Below are positions 39,773-50,017 of a stretch of 64,000 nucleotides of DNA, piece by piece (within the stretch, counting starts at the first letter, position 1; the number at the start of each line of letters is the position of its first letter). Below the pieces are notes generated by a model that saw only the letters and a list, made by a program, of their open reading frames with translations, did no database searches and was not told where the DNA came from. This DNA comes from Vibrio mimicus (GTDB lineage: Bacteria > Pseudomonadota > Gammaproteobacteria > Enterobacterales > Vibrionaceae). The stretch is taken from NCBI RefSeq assembly GCF_019048845.1, contig NZ_CP077426.1:2837501-2901500 (forward strand). Direction: 5' to 3'. A program made the position numbers and the translations under genes.

Positions 39773-40257
39773 TTCACATGCCAATGGCGTCGAACTCGGC
39801 GCAGCAATAAAAACATCCACGGCCAAAGTATACAGGCGATCACGCCACTCCAGAGTGACAACGGATTGAATGTCACATTCTGGATCAGGTATTCACCACA
39901 GAAAATCAGCACTTCTAGCCCCATCGACAGCAAGCCGATCACGATCGCTTGTTGCCATAGTGCCATGTTGCGCAGCACCAAAAAGTTCATCGCGACCAGA
40001 TAGATGATGATCGACATCATCATGCCGCGGATCCCTAGCGTAGAGCCAAGCAGCAGATCCCACAACAGCCCCATCACTAAGGCGCTACCGACATTCACTC
40101 GGTGCGGCAATGCCAACACCCAGTAACAACATACCAGCAGCAACCAAGGTGGGCGGAACAGATCTAAGGTTCCCGGCCATGGAATAGTCTGCAAGATTAA
40201 CGCCAACAGAAAGGAGGCAAAAATGACCATGCGGCCTTTGATATCACTGCTGATCAT
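39769..40257 (-). CDS. mreD: Rod shape-determining membrane protein MreD
   Basis: 162 residues with about five hydrophobic helices. The [20 protein letters not shown] beginning and the [20 protein letters not shown] and [20 protein letters not shown] segments are typical. It is part of the elongasome with MreC, RodA and PBP2. Starts inside mreC (14-nt overlap). Confidence 0.95.
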   Translation of the reverse strand: MISSDIKGRMVIFASFLLALILQTIPWPGTLDLFRPPWLLLVCCYWVLALPHRVNVGSALVMGLLWDLLLGSTLGIRGMMMSIIIYLVAMNFLVLRNMALWQQAIVIGLLSMGLEVLIFCGEYLIQNVTFNPLSLWSGVIACILWPWMFLLLRRVRRHWHVK

Positions 40258-41134
40258 TGGCTTCTTCCTCTAATAACAACTGCGGATCAGCCTGCATCAC
40301 TTTTTGTAAACGATCTTCGTTTGGCCAGATAAGGAGCAAATAGCGCAAGCGATCAAACTCCACCACAGGATCGGCCTTGATTGAGGCAAATTCACGGCGG
40401 GTATCTTTATCCACTTGCGACACAATCGCCACGGGGTAGCCTTCAGGGTAAACACCGCCCAAGCCAGAGGTCACTAGCATGTCACCAACTTCAATATCGG
40501 TACTGGTGGGAATATGTTCCAGTTGGATTTGATCCGTCTGCCCATTTCCCGAGGCAATCACCCGAATATCATTACGCAGATTCTGCACTGGAATGGCGGT
40601 GTTGGGGTCAATCAGCAGTAACACACGGCTGTTGTGCGCAGCCACGAAAGTCACCTGCCCGACAATGCCTTTTTCATTGATGATCGGCTGGCCTTCATAC
40701 ACACCATCGATCCGACCTTTATCAATCACCACTTGATGTCGATAAGGAGAAGTGTCTACCGCCATCACTTCCGTGACGACCTTTTTCTCGTCACGCAAAA
40801 ACGAAGATCCAAGCAGCTTACGTAACCGTTGGTTTTCTTCTTTGTACTGTTCAAGCAGCAGCAAATTACTTTTCAGCGTCAAAGCTTCCTGTTTCAGCAG
40901 TTGGTTGTTTGCCCGTAGCTGCTGATGGGAACTGATGCTGTCATAAAAATCGTCAAACAGTACGCGCGGTAGATCCGCTGCGTACTGAATAGGCGCAACC
41001 AGACTATTGAGCAGAAAGCGTACATGTGAGAATGCACCTAAACGACTATCAGCCAGCATAAGGCTGGCTGATAGCATAACCGCAAAAAATAGCCGCAGCT
41101 GCAGAGAAGGTCCTCGACCAAAGATAGGTTTCAT
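40244..41134 (-). CDS. mreC: Rod shape-determining protein MreC
   Basis: 296 residues. A short N-terminal cytoplasmic part, one membrane helix (LRLFFAVMLSASLMLADSRL), a coiled coil (about 65-110) and two beta domains with VMAVDTSPYRHQVVIDKGR and GMLVTSGLGGVYPEGYPVA-like signatures. It connects MreB to the peptidoglycan synthases. It lies 56 bp after mreB. Confidence 0.96.
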   Translation of the reverse strand: MKPIFGRGPSLQLRLFFAVMLSASLMLADSRLGAFSHVRFLLNSLVAPIQYAADLPRVLFDDFYDSISSHQQLRANNQLLKQEALTLKSNLLLLEQYKEENQRLRKLLGSSFLRDEKKVVTEVMAVDTSPYRHQVVIDKGRIDGVYEGQPIINEKGIVGQVTFVAAHNSRVLLLIDPNTAIPVQNLRNDIRVIASGNGQTDQIQLEHIPTSTDIEVGDMLVTSGLGGVYPEGYPVAIVSQVDKDTRREFASIKADPVVEFDRLRYLLLIWPNEDRLQKVMQADPQLLLEEEANDQQ

Positions 41135-41190
41135 CCAATAACCATCCTAGCGCTGAGCAAAGTGCCATGCATGGGGCACGACACGACTTA

Positions 41191-42300
<1,110 letters not shown>

Positions 42301-42401
42301 TCACAGCAAGGCGTTGATCCATAAACATGGACTGAAACACGCAATTTCTAACAGTTCTCTAACGGAATGAGAGAAATCGGGATCCATTGAGTGCTTCGTC
42401 A

Positions 42402-45400
42402 TTAATTGGATTCGCGCCACCAGATCACTCGATCACTGCCGCGATACTGCCCAAATTGCGCTCGGCCTTGAGTGGAGGCTTTAAAATAATATTGCCAAGG
42501 CTGCCCTATTAATGTTTTTTCATCATCACGCTCAGCGAGCCACATCAAGTTATTGAGATCCAATACTGAATCAATCACCCCACGCGCCCCAGCGCCCGGT
42601 GCACTAAAACGAATGGTACTTTTTCCGTTGTTCAATTGAGCAGCCGGATGTTCAGCCAAGACTTGGGGAGGGACCGGTACCCCAGAAGTCAGCACCGTAT
42701 AGTCATTCGATGGCAGCGTAAAACCCGAGATATCAGGTAATCTAGTGCAACTATCGTCTGTGGTGCGCACAAAACCATTACTGGTGTAATGCTCGACATA
42801 AATCGGCTGTTCCAATGGTTGAGTTTCCGGCCCATACACATCTTGGATGACTAATTTGCCCCAATACAGCGGCATGGCTCCATCAATGTGTGAAAACGTA
42901 TATCCCAAACAAGGTGATGAAGCATTTTGGCGGTAACAAACCCCATCCTGATCAGTTAAGTTAGAGGCATTCAAAGTCAGGTCAAACGCCGCCTTAAACA
43001 CTTCCTTAAGCTGCACTGGTTTTTCATACCAAAGACTTTCTCCACTCAAGATAACCTGACTGTTTAACGTAGATTGTCGACTTAGTGGTGTAGAGAGGCT
43101 ATTAGAAAAACCGACATTAATGCCATTCACGATATCACTGTAGGCACGTTTATCCCATTGATTGTTATAGCGCCACCAAGGCTCTATAAGGTAATTTTGC
43201 GTATCCGCACCATTAGCCGATTTAGGATATAAATAGAGACTCGGTGGATTAGCATAAATGAACGGCTGACCGAGATATGTAAACGCATTACTGGTTTTAC
43301 ATGCCGCATCAAGGGTAATACTGCTCATCGGCTGTGACACTGCAAAATAAGCCGGAATAAAACGCCCGATTGGCCCCGTGGGCACAACCGCAATTGGTAG
43401 ATTGGCGCTGGCTAAGTCAAGGCCAAGATAATGGGTTGGAGCAACCAAAGAAAAATCGAACACCCCAACTTCACTCACTTTTTGCGCAACGGTCGTCATT
43501 GTTCCAAATTGATGAGTGTATTCATTTACGCCTAACACGCCCGACTGCCCTGTCGATGGCTGCACCAGAGTATGTTGCAACGCAAGATGCTGTTGGTAGT
43601 TATAAGCCGTTAAGTTGTTGGAGAAATCACTATCTCCAGCTTGATCTTCTACAACGGCTCGGATATTCAGATCAAAGTTTTCATCGGCTCTCGCAAAAAC
43701 CTTGCAACTGATATCAGCGGCGGAGCATTGGCCATTCTGATGGGCTGGGTTATATGAATGATTAGCACTGAGCAACAATGCCCTTGGAACACGGATAAAG
43801 CTATTTTGCCCCTCTAATAAAAGATCTTGTTCATTACCACTGCCTGTATAACGTGCATTCAGAGTAAGGCTACCGGCATCACGATACGCCACAGTGAAAT
43901 TCGCCTCACCACTTTGGTTAAAGCGTAAATTGAGAGCTGTTGCACTACTGGCCGTTTGGCCAATACCGACTCCATTCACAGCTACAGAAAATGCAGAAAA
44001 CCCAACATCACTGCGGTTTGGAGTTAAATAATCGCTCCAAAAAGAGATGGGCTTCTGCACATTCCGAAAACTAGGTAAGCAGCGCTGTGAGGCATTATCT
44101 TTGCGTACCGCTTTAATGGTTCCCGTCACCGTCTGATTGGCATAAGAGTCTGGCACATCAACAATAAAGCCACTGTCGGCAAAGTTAACGGTGCAATTCG
44201 CCGTTGAATAGTTGTTGGGATTATTCGTATAGCTACACAGGTTGACCTGATACGGCTTACTCGTTGGCGTTGAACCAATGACATTTACCGTCACATTACC
44301 GGCAGTATTGCGTCGCAACTGAGTGGTGGCGATGCCATTAGTAAAGGTGACTTGTGAGCCACCAACCCATCCACCAGTCGCGTTTGGAAGTGAATCCGGT
44401 GACAAGGTTGCAGTAATAGGGCTTGTATAAAGTTGAGTACAATTTTCATCCGCACACGCTTTAATCATCACATCAGAAGCATCGCAAGTGAGCCCTTGTT
44501 GAGGCAAAGTAAAACGGAAATGGTCAACTTGCGCCTCCACAGGTCTAGATTTCAACGCACACACTTTGAAGTTCTCAATTTCATGGTTATTGACCGATGC
44601 GCCTGTCGAGCCCGCGAGAGAAAGTAGAAAATCCGCAGGGGCAGCCCCCTGACTCGTATTACGCAGAACGTCATACCAATCGATCACGGTTTGCATACTA
44701 CCGTTGACTGAACGATCAACACGAACCCAAACCGCCCCGCTACTCCGAGAATCTATGGTAATGAAATAGCGATAACCAGGCCCTGCGACACTCGTATTTC
44801 GAACATCTAATTTAGGATAAATGTTTGCAGCGGTCCCCGTTAAATAACGATAACTTGCTGATTCCGATCCACGTAACGCAATGGCCTGAGAGCGAAAACC
44901 TGGCCCACCAGTACGACCTTCAATTGGGTTTGAAAAGTTGCCATATTCATCGAATCCCACGCCCAACCAACCACCGGCAAAACCTGGTTTTCTTGGGGAG
45001 GAATCCGTGCGTGGAGCGTAGCCCAATGAACCACCAAAGCCCCCAGTTTTCGGGGTAATCGTTGCATCAGAGAAAATAACGGCAATACCATCAGCCCCTA
45101 CACCGCTGAGGTTTGCCCAAGCGTAATAATCAAATTCGACTGTGACTAAGTTGCCCGCTGCAGGAAATATTCTCTGGTAGGTTGCAGCTGTCGCTTGGTC
45201 ATTCCTCGCCTCTGTCAAACGCATCCGGTTACTCACAATACTTGGCGTGAAATTCCCAGTACTGGTAAAAGGAACCCAATTTTGCCCAAGGGATGGGCGG
45301 TTAAAATCATCCTCAAAACAAGTTAAGCCTTGTTGCTGGTTTTGATTAATTTGAGTGTTACCTTCCATGAATAACTGACGGCTCGTCGTACGACCGTTGA

Positions 45401-46127
45401 TGATTGCATGGTTATTCATTTTCAATTGATTCGCAACGTAGACATATGCGTTAGCCTGGGTATTCCCACTAAGGGCTAAATCCCCATAACTGACAATGGT
45501 TAGATTCCCCTCTCCCGCCTTGTTAACCTGTGCGTCATTCCAGCTAGAATACCCTTTGATAAATAGCCTAACATCTCCTTCAACCTTAATGATTGCATTT
45601 GGATTCAGCTCCAACGCCTCAACCCAGTAGTCACCAGAAGAAAGAGTAACAACCGCTCCAGTGCCTATTCTCAACGCTTTAATTTTGTATTCAGACTGGC
45701 CACTAAAAGAGAGAGAACAAGAGTTATACATCTCGATACGGCCAATATTAGCTTGAGTTAGGTGGAAGTTATCACCATGGTTACACCAACTGATTTGCTC
45801 ACTATTGTTATTTGAGTTTTGAAAACTACTCAAACTAAGTGATTGAACAGTACTCATATTAATTTGGCAACGTTGACCATCACAGCCATCATTCGGCAAA
45901 CCAGCATTTTGATTTATTGAGCAGAATTGCAAGCGCGCGCCGTTTGTTCCTGTGATTTGAGCACTATTGAACTGTTCAAATTGCGGATTCGGCGCGCTGC
46001 GACAGCTTCCGTGCCCTTGTGCAACGGCCGGAAAATAAATTGAGTTATCAATATCCTGAAATGCCAAGACATAAGCAGAGAGCAATCCCAAACCGCTCGC
46101 CAGCGTTTTGACTAACCACCTATTCAC
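42402..46127 (-). CDS. mshQ: MSHA pilus protein MshQ (large secreted protein with lectin-like domain)
   Basis: 1241 residues. Signal peptide of the form MNRWLVKTLASGLGLLSAYVLA. The first 280 residues look like a polymer-like beta-helix (repeated Asn/Thr/Ser strands). Residues about 283-530 read as an L-type lectin / concanavalin-like fold: CFEDDFNRPSLGQNWVPF, GADGIAVIFSDA, GGSLGYAP and GWLGVGFDEYGNF. The rest is a DUF6701-type region rich in beta strands and Cys pairs. Its start overlaps mshP by 8 nt, so it is the last gene of the pilus operon. A role in binding or as a pilus-tip part is inferred; mshQ has been viewed as dispensable for assembly. Confidence 0.85.
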   Translation of the reverse strand: MNRWLVKTLASGLGLLSAYVLAFQDIDNSIYFPAVAQGHGSCRSAPNPQFEQFNSAQITGTNGARLQFCSINQNAGLPNDGCDGQRCQINMSTVQSLSLSSFQNSNNNSEQISWCNHGDNFHLTQANIGRIEMYNSCSLSFSGQSEYKIKALRIGTGAVVTLSSGDYWVEALELNPNAIIKVEGDVRLFIKGYSSWNDAQVNKAGEGNLTIVSYGDLALSGNTQANAYVYVANQLKMNNHAIINGRTTSRQLFMEGNTQINQNQQQGLTCFEDDFNRPSLGQNWVPFTSTGNFTPSIVSNRMRLTEARNDQATAATYQRIFPAAGNLVTVEFDYYAWANLSGVGADGIAVIFSDATITPKTGGFGGSLGYAPRTDSSPRKPGFAGGWLGVGFDEYGNFSNPIEGRTGGPGFRSQAIALRGSESASYRYLTGTAANIYPKLDVRNTSVAGPGYRYFITIDSRSSGAVWVRVDRSVNGSMQTVIDWYDVLRNTSQGAAPADFLLSLAGSTGASVNNHEIENFKVCALKSRPVEAQVDHFRFTLPQQGLTCDASDVMIKACADENCTQLYTSPITATLSPDSLPNATGGWVGGSQVTFTNGIATTQLRRNTAGNVTVNVIGSTPTSKPYQVNLCSYTNNPNNYSTANCTVNFADSGFIVDVPDSYANQTVTGTIKAVRKDNASQRCLPSFRNVQKPISFWSDYLTPNRSDVGFSAFSVAVNGVGIGQTASSATALNLRFNQSGEANFTVAYRDAGSLTLNARYTGSGNEQDLLLEGQNSFIRVPRALLLSANHSYNPAHQNGQCSAADISCKVFARADENFDLNIRAVVEDQAGDSDFSNNLTAYNYQQHLALQHTLVQPSTGQSGVLGVNEYTHQFGTMTTVAQKVSEVGVFDFSLVAPTHYLGLDLASANLPIAVVPTGPIGRFIPAYFAVSQPMSSITLDAACKTSNAFTYLGQPFIYANPPSLYLYPKSANGADTQNYLIEPWWRYNNQWDKRAYSDIVNGINVGFSNSLSTPLSRQSTLNSQVILSGESLWYEKPVQLKEVFKAAFDLTLNASNLTDQDGVCYRQNASSPCLGYTFSHIDGAMPLYWGKLVIQDVYGPETQPLEQPIYVEHYTSNGFVRTTDDSCTRLPDISGFTLPSNDYTVLTSGVPVPPQVLAEHPAAQLNNGKSTIRFSAPGAGARGVIDSVLDLNNLMWLAERDDEKTLIGQPWQYYFKASTQGRAQFGQYRGSDRVIWWRESN

Positions 46128-46551
46128 TCTTCACTCCTACTTCAATGATGCGCTGCAAGCTCCAATCTCCGACCTGACAATAGCCTGTAGCGGTTAGCTG
46201 ATAAACTTTAAGGCCATTATCCAATGCCCCAAGATCACGGCAAGTCACGGTTGCCTCACATTGCGCTAGCCCATCTCCAGTAAAATCGATAGTTTGGGGC
46301 GATGATAAGTAGCAACTGCCCGCACTCTTGTTACTTTGATAAAAACGGCTCAATTCGATATTGAGTGCTGAACGTGCAGCCATTTCAGCTCGCGTCCCCA
46401 AAACCATAGACACCAGTTGCTCGCTATTACGTTCCTGATTGCGATTCGCGATAAGGGCCACAAACCCAACAACCACAATAATAAACACAACGAGGATCAA
46501 GGCACTGCCCTGCTGCTTACGGGGTGTTGTAGACCAAGGCATCATGATCAA
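46120..46551 (-). CDS. mshP: MSHA minor pilin-like protein MshP
   Basis: 143 residues. After a basic leader (RKQQGSALILVVFIIVVVG) there is a hydrophobic stretch, resembling PilX-type minor pilins; the usual Phe after the Gly cleavage point is a Ser (QQG-SALILV). The start may be ATG 46551 or 46542. It overlaps mshO by 35 nt and mshQ by 8 nt. It likely belongs to the complex that primes pilus assembly. Confidence 0.85.
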   Translation of the reverse strand: MIMMPWSTTPRKQQGSALILVVFIIVVVGFVALIANRNQERNSEQLVSMVLGTRAEMAARSALNIELSRFYQSNKSAGSCYLSSPQTIDFTGDGLAQCEATVTCRDLGALDNGLKVYQLTATGYCQVGDWSLQRIIEVGVKSE

Positions 46552-47287
46552 ACCTTACTTGCTCACCTTGTTCTGAAAACGTGAGCTCAATTTTTACTAA
46601 ACCATTACGCTGCAACTGCGGTGCTAATACACTGAAATTCACCGCACTGAGCTGCTGCGCCATCAACACTCCATCGCCTAGATAAGTGGGAGATAATACG
46701 GGCCTGAACAAATCATAGTTGGCATAGCGATAAATGCGGTTGCCTTCATAGCAATAGGCTACGGGGGTAGTATAAAAATAGGCGCGATTCGCGGGAGATT
46801 GTAGGGTAAACAAAGTGCCCTGCACTAAGGGGACATTAACCATAGTGCGATCGTGTGGTGGGGTAAAATCAACGGTACTGGCAACTTCGGCAATTTGCCC
46901 CGCTGCAGGTAAGAGAGCGGCGCGTAACGCAGCAGGATCATTAGGAGAAATCACTAAACGTTCTCCCGCTTGGATCGACTTAGTGATAGGCAAGAGGCGC
47001 AATGTATTCACGGTATTCGTCGGTAATGACTGATAAATCGCGCTGTTCACAATCGGCAGAAATTCAATACAACCATTGGCAATCAGGACACTATTAGGCA
47101 CCGCTTCGCGCAGTTCTCGGCTTATGCGCTCAGTCACAAATCGACCTTGTTGGATTAAGGCTTCACGTGCGGTGGTATCGGCATAGATTCCCATCGCTTG
47201 CCCAGTAACATTGCCCAAAAACAAACCCACTATGCCAAGCAAAATAATGGTGATCACCATTTCAATCAGAGTGAAACCACGACTCAT
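46517..47287 (-). CDS. mshO: MSHA prepilin MshO
   Basis: 256 residues. Very short leader with a type IV prepilin cut site (MSRG-FTLIEMVITIILLG; Glu at +5). The larger C-terminal globular part is like PilW-type minor pilins. Its start shares one base with the mshD stop. Confidence 0.92.
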   Translation of the reverse strand: MSRGFTLIEMVITIILLGIVGLFLGNVTGQAMGIYADTTAREALIQQGRFVTERISRELREAVPNSVLIANGCIEFLPIVNSAIYQSLPTNTVNTLRLLPITKSIQAGERLVISPNDPAALRAALLPAAGQIAEVASTVDFTPPHDRTMVNVPLVQGTLFTLQSPANRAYFYTTPVAYCYEGNRIYRYANYDLFRPVLSPTYLGDGVLMAQQLSAVNFSVLAPQLQRNGLVKIELTFSEQGEQVRFDHDALVYNTP

Positions 47288-47853
47288 CAGTAGTTCCCCC
47301 GAATCGCCGTAAACGAATAAGGGTTACCTTGTGGATCATAAATCACGATCGCAATACGTTTGTAGTGAGTGGCTGCGGTGGCGGGCACTGCCGAAAACTG
47401 CCCGTTGTTATCGGTTGTATAAAATACTTGTACCGAAACGGTAAAACGCGGGTATTCGCCGGAAATATCACTCCCCAGCACATCGGTAACAGGAATGGGG
47501 CGAGTCGTGATGTAGTCGTCCACATCATTAAATTCAGTGTTATTCCTCTCTCCATCGTCACCAAGCTCAGACGGTGCAGTGCAGTTTTTGCGATCTTGCA
47601 TGGAGATGATGACACATTCAGGTAAGCCACCATTAGGGCCTGATTGCTGATCAAAATTGCGGCTTAAGATTTCATCTAACACTGCGCGCCCTAACTCGGC
47701 CGCCTTCACGGATAACACTTGTTCCGCGGTTTGCTGTGAGCGTGGATAAAGTGCTGTTGATACACCAACCAAGGCTATACCCAGCACGACAATCACAATC
47801 ACCATTTCAATTAAGGTGAAACCGCGCATGGCTCGGATGGCTTTAGCAGGCAT
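47287..47853 (-). CDS. mshD: MSHA prepilin MshD
   Basis: 188 residues, leader MPAKAIRAMRG, then FTLIEMVIVIVVLG; a PilV-like minor pilin. Overlaps mshC by 11 nt. Two Cys (ECVIISMQDRKNC) may form a disulfide. Confidence 0.92.
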   Translation of the reverse strand: MPAKAIRAMRGFTLIEMVIVIVVLGIALVGVSTALYPRSQQTAEQVLSVKAAELGRAVLDEILSRNFDQQSGPNGGLPECVIISMQDRKNCTAPSELGDDGERNNTEFNDVDDYITTRPIPVTDVLGSDISGEYPRFTVSVQVFYTTDNNGQFSAVPATAATHYKRIAIVIYDPQGNPYSFTAIRGNY

Positions 47854-48355
47854 AAATGTAGCCCTCGGTATTCACACAAACTTGGCGAGTTTCACTGCTA
47901 GAAATGCTGCTAATCTTCACCACACAACCGGAATGAGAGCATTGAGCCGCACGACCTAAACTATCGAAATCAAGAAAGGAGCTGGATCCTGAGCCAATTA
48001 AAGACAAGCTCACTCCATTCGCGGCGGCATCAACCAACGAGGGATCAGAAGGATAACTAGGAAAAGTCGCCACGCAATTACCTTGCGGCACTTGGGGAGA
48101 AACTTGCATCGCAGCTGCACTGGTGAGCAACCACCGATTGCAATAACGCGTGCGCTGCATCGCGCGGTTTTGGGTTAAACGTAGCGAGGCCAAGACTTCA
48201 CTTTGTGTCGCTACAACGGCAAATGAAGATGGCCCAAGAAAGCGGCTGGCAGCATAGGCAGAAAGTACCCCTAGTAGGATAATCACCACTACCAGTTCGA
48301 TTAGGGTAAAACCTTGCGTTTTACCCTGACGCAATACGATCCTGCTTTGACGCAT
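47843..48355 (-). CDS. mshC: MSHA prepilin MshC
   Basis: 170 residues, leader ending GKTQG, then [14 protein letters not shown]; a GspH/FimT-like minor pilin. It contains NRAMQRTRYCNRWLL and two Cys near the end. It follows the mshA terminator, so it may be made at a lower level than MshA. Confidence 0.92.
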   Translation of the reverse strand: MRQSRIVLRQGKTQGFTLIELVVVIILLGVLSAYAASRFLGPSSFAVVATQSEVLASLRLTQNRAMQRTRYCNRWLLTSAAAMQVSPQVPQGNCVATFPSYPSDPSLVDAAANGVSLSLIGSGSSSFLDFDSLGRAAQCSHSGCVVKISSISSSETRQVCVNTEGYIYAC

Positions 48356-48389
48356 AGCGAGTAATTTTTAGCTCAAACCACTAGATATA

Positions 48390-48416
48390 AAAAGGCCAGA
48401 CAAGCTGGCCTTTTTA
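48390..48416 (-). terminator. Terminator directly after mshA
   Basis: On the minus strand AAAAAGGCCAG / CTGGCCTTTT (48415-48390) with loop CTTGT and T-rich tail, starting one base after the mshA stop. It likely ends most transcripts after the major pilin gene and lets some continue into mshCDOPQ. Confidence 0.9.
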
Positions 48417-48896
48417 TTAACATCCTGAAGACTGAATGCTAGTTTTTGACTCACTACCAACCGCAGAGCTAGCTGCTTGCTCATATTTTACGTAGCAATT
48501 AGTGCCAATAATTTTAGTAGCGGTATCCAAATTCGAATTTTTAAATGTAATCACAAATGATGGCGGTGTACTTGATGTATCTGCAACTCCAGTCCAATCA
48601 CTAGATAGACCGGTTACTGCCGCGCCAATGCCTGCAGATGTTGCGGCTGGATAACCGTACACTATATTAATTCCATCAACTGAGTCGTCAGGTTTAGAGT
48701 CTTTTCCACTAACAGCAGCCTTTCCGTAAACAATCCCCGCTGCGCCATCAACTGCGCCTTTTAGGCCTTGCAGTGATGCTTGACGAGCATCTCCTTGCAG
48801 GTTTAAGAAACGTGGAGCTGCTGTCACGGCCAAAATACCGAGGATGACAATCACCACGACCAGTTCAATCAGGGTGAAACCGCCTTGTCTTTTCAT
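48417..48896 (-). CDS. mshA: Major MSHA pilin MshA
   Basis: 159 residues. Leader [20 protein letters not shown], then a helix ([20 protein letters not shown]) and a beta-rich head with a Cys pair (GTNC...SSGC) near the C-terminus that defines the D-region. It is the main subunit of the MSHA pilus, used for attachment to chitin, surfaces and plankton, and is the receptor of phage 493-type viruses. From memory the El Tor form begins MVIMKRQGG; here the codon three before this Met is ATA, so the start is this ATG. The middle and end of the protein differ from the El Tor sequence as I remember it, in line with known allelic variation of mshA. Confidence 0.95.
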   Translation of the reverse strand: MKRQGGFTLIELVVVIVILGILAVTAAPRFLNLQGDARQASLQGLKGAVDGAAGIVYGKAAVSGKDSKPDDSVDGINIVYGYPAATSAGIGAAVTGLSSDWTGVADTSSTPPSFVITFKNSNLDTATKIIGTNCYVKYEQAASSAVGSESKTSIQSSGC

Positions 48897-48930
48897 TATT
48901 ACTATCTCTCTCTAATGTGAATACGCAGAA

Positions 48931-49482
48931 TTACTGCAAGGTTACGGTCACGCGACCAGTGTTAACTTCATAAACAAATTCATGTTGGCTGCCTTTTTCG
49001 TTCTGCACATAAGTACAGGTAGCAGCGCCCGCATCCGCTTTCGCCGAATACTTATAATTTGAGCTGTTGGCAGCCTCGGTTTCCGTGCCGACTTGTGGCG
49101 GGTTTTGCAGCAGATTTTTCATTAAATCAATGCAAGACTCATCAGAAATCGTGGCGTAGTCTGTGTCATTCTTTTTAAGACCAATGGGATAACCATCGCG
49201 GAAGCCGCTGGTCGATGAGGTCGTTAACCAAAAATCGACCCCATCATAATTCACATAGGGGTATTTGTTGGTCGTCAGAGTCGGTCTTGCTTGTGCTTCC
49301 CACTGTGCGCGAGCGGAAAGCACACCAGTAGCGAAACCACCCGCAACTCCTTCGATACTGGCTTTTTTTGCTTCATCGGTGACATCAAGAAAACGTGGCA
49401 AAGCCGCGACAGCCAGTAACCCGACCACCACAATAACGATCACCAATTCCACCAACGAGAAGCCTTGCTGCATTTTCTTCAT
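48931..49482 (-). CDS. mshB: MSHA prepilin MshB
   Basis: 183 residues, leader MKKMQQG-FSLVELVIVIVVVG, then ALPRFLDVTDEAKKASIEGV; a pilin with the same N-terminal helix as MshA but a different head, with two Cys (ESCIDLM, ATCTY). It is just before mshA (34-bp gap). Probably a minor pilin. Confidence 0.92.
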   Translation of the reverse strand: MKKMQQGFSLVELVIVIVVVGLLAVAALPRFLDVTDEAKKASIEGVAGGFATGVLSARAQWEAQARPTLTTNKYPYVNYDGVDFWLTTSSTSGFRDGYPIGLKKNDTDYATISDESCIDLMKNLLQNPPQVGTETEAANSSNYKYSAKADAGAATCTYVQNEKGSQHEFVYEVNTGRVTVTLQ

Positions 49483-49564
49483 ACTTTTAACTCACTTACC
49501 TAACGTACGCCGTGCATTATACGCATAATTCCACACAATTCGGGGGAATAATGTCAGAATTTTC

Positions 49565-50017
49565 TCACAACAAAAAGTCGACATTGACCGCAAAGTGGCG
49601 ACCTTTCAATTCAACACTGACCAAGGCTTCCTTTCCATATTGATATCGGCACTGGTAGCCATTTATTGAATTTGCACCATCAATAATCGGCAACAAATCC
49701 AACACTGTCACATCAGGGTAGAGTAACGTTAGCAATTTTTCACAATCAACATCTTGATCTTGCTTGGGAAATAACCAACCCGATGCTGACAGAGCTATCG
49801 TTTTACCCTCAATTTGGATCTCAGATGGTTGCCCCTGTAAAAACCATTGCTGCTTATAAAGATTAGCACGCTCGGTCATGCGCGTGCTGACCACTTCAAA
49901 CGCGGTCGCAAACGTATTGCGTGACATTGTCTGCCACATGGAAAACAGCACACCGAGTAAGATAAACACTAACAGTGTCCATAAAATTAAGCGTGACCGT
50001 CCTAACCAATTCGCCAT
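49565..50017 (-). CDS. mshF: MSHA biogenesis protein MshF
   Basis: 150 residues from ATG 50017, which overlaps the mshG stop by one base (TAATG). One hydrophobic segment near the N-terminus (LILWTLLVFILLGVLFSMW), then a periplasmic part. No recognised enzymatic motif. Name from position in the msh locus and membrane layout. Confidence 0.85.
   Translation of the reverse strand: MANWLGRSRLILWTLLVFILLGVLFSMWQTMSRNTFATAFEVVSTRMTERANLYKQQWFLQGQPSEIQIEGKTIALSASGWLFPKQDQDVDCEKLLTLLYPDVTVLDLLPIIDGANSINGYQCRYQYGKEALVSVELKGRHFAVNVDFLL

Noticed and set aside
43370..43711. 113-codon plus-strand frame opposite mshQ
   Set aside because: No ribosome site, atypical composition and lies fully inside mshQ on the other strand.
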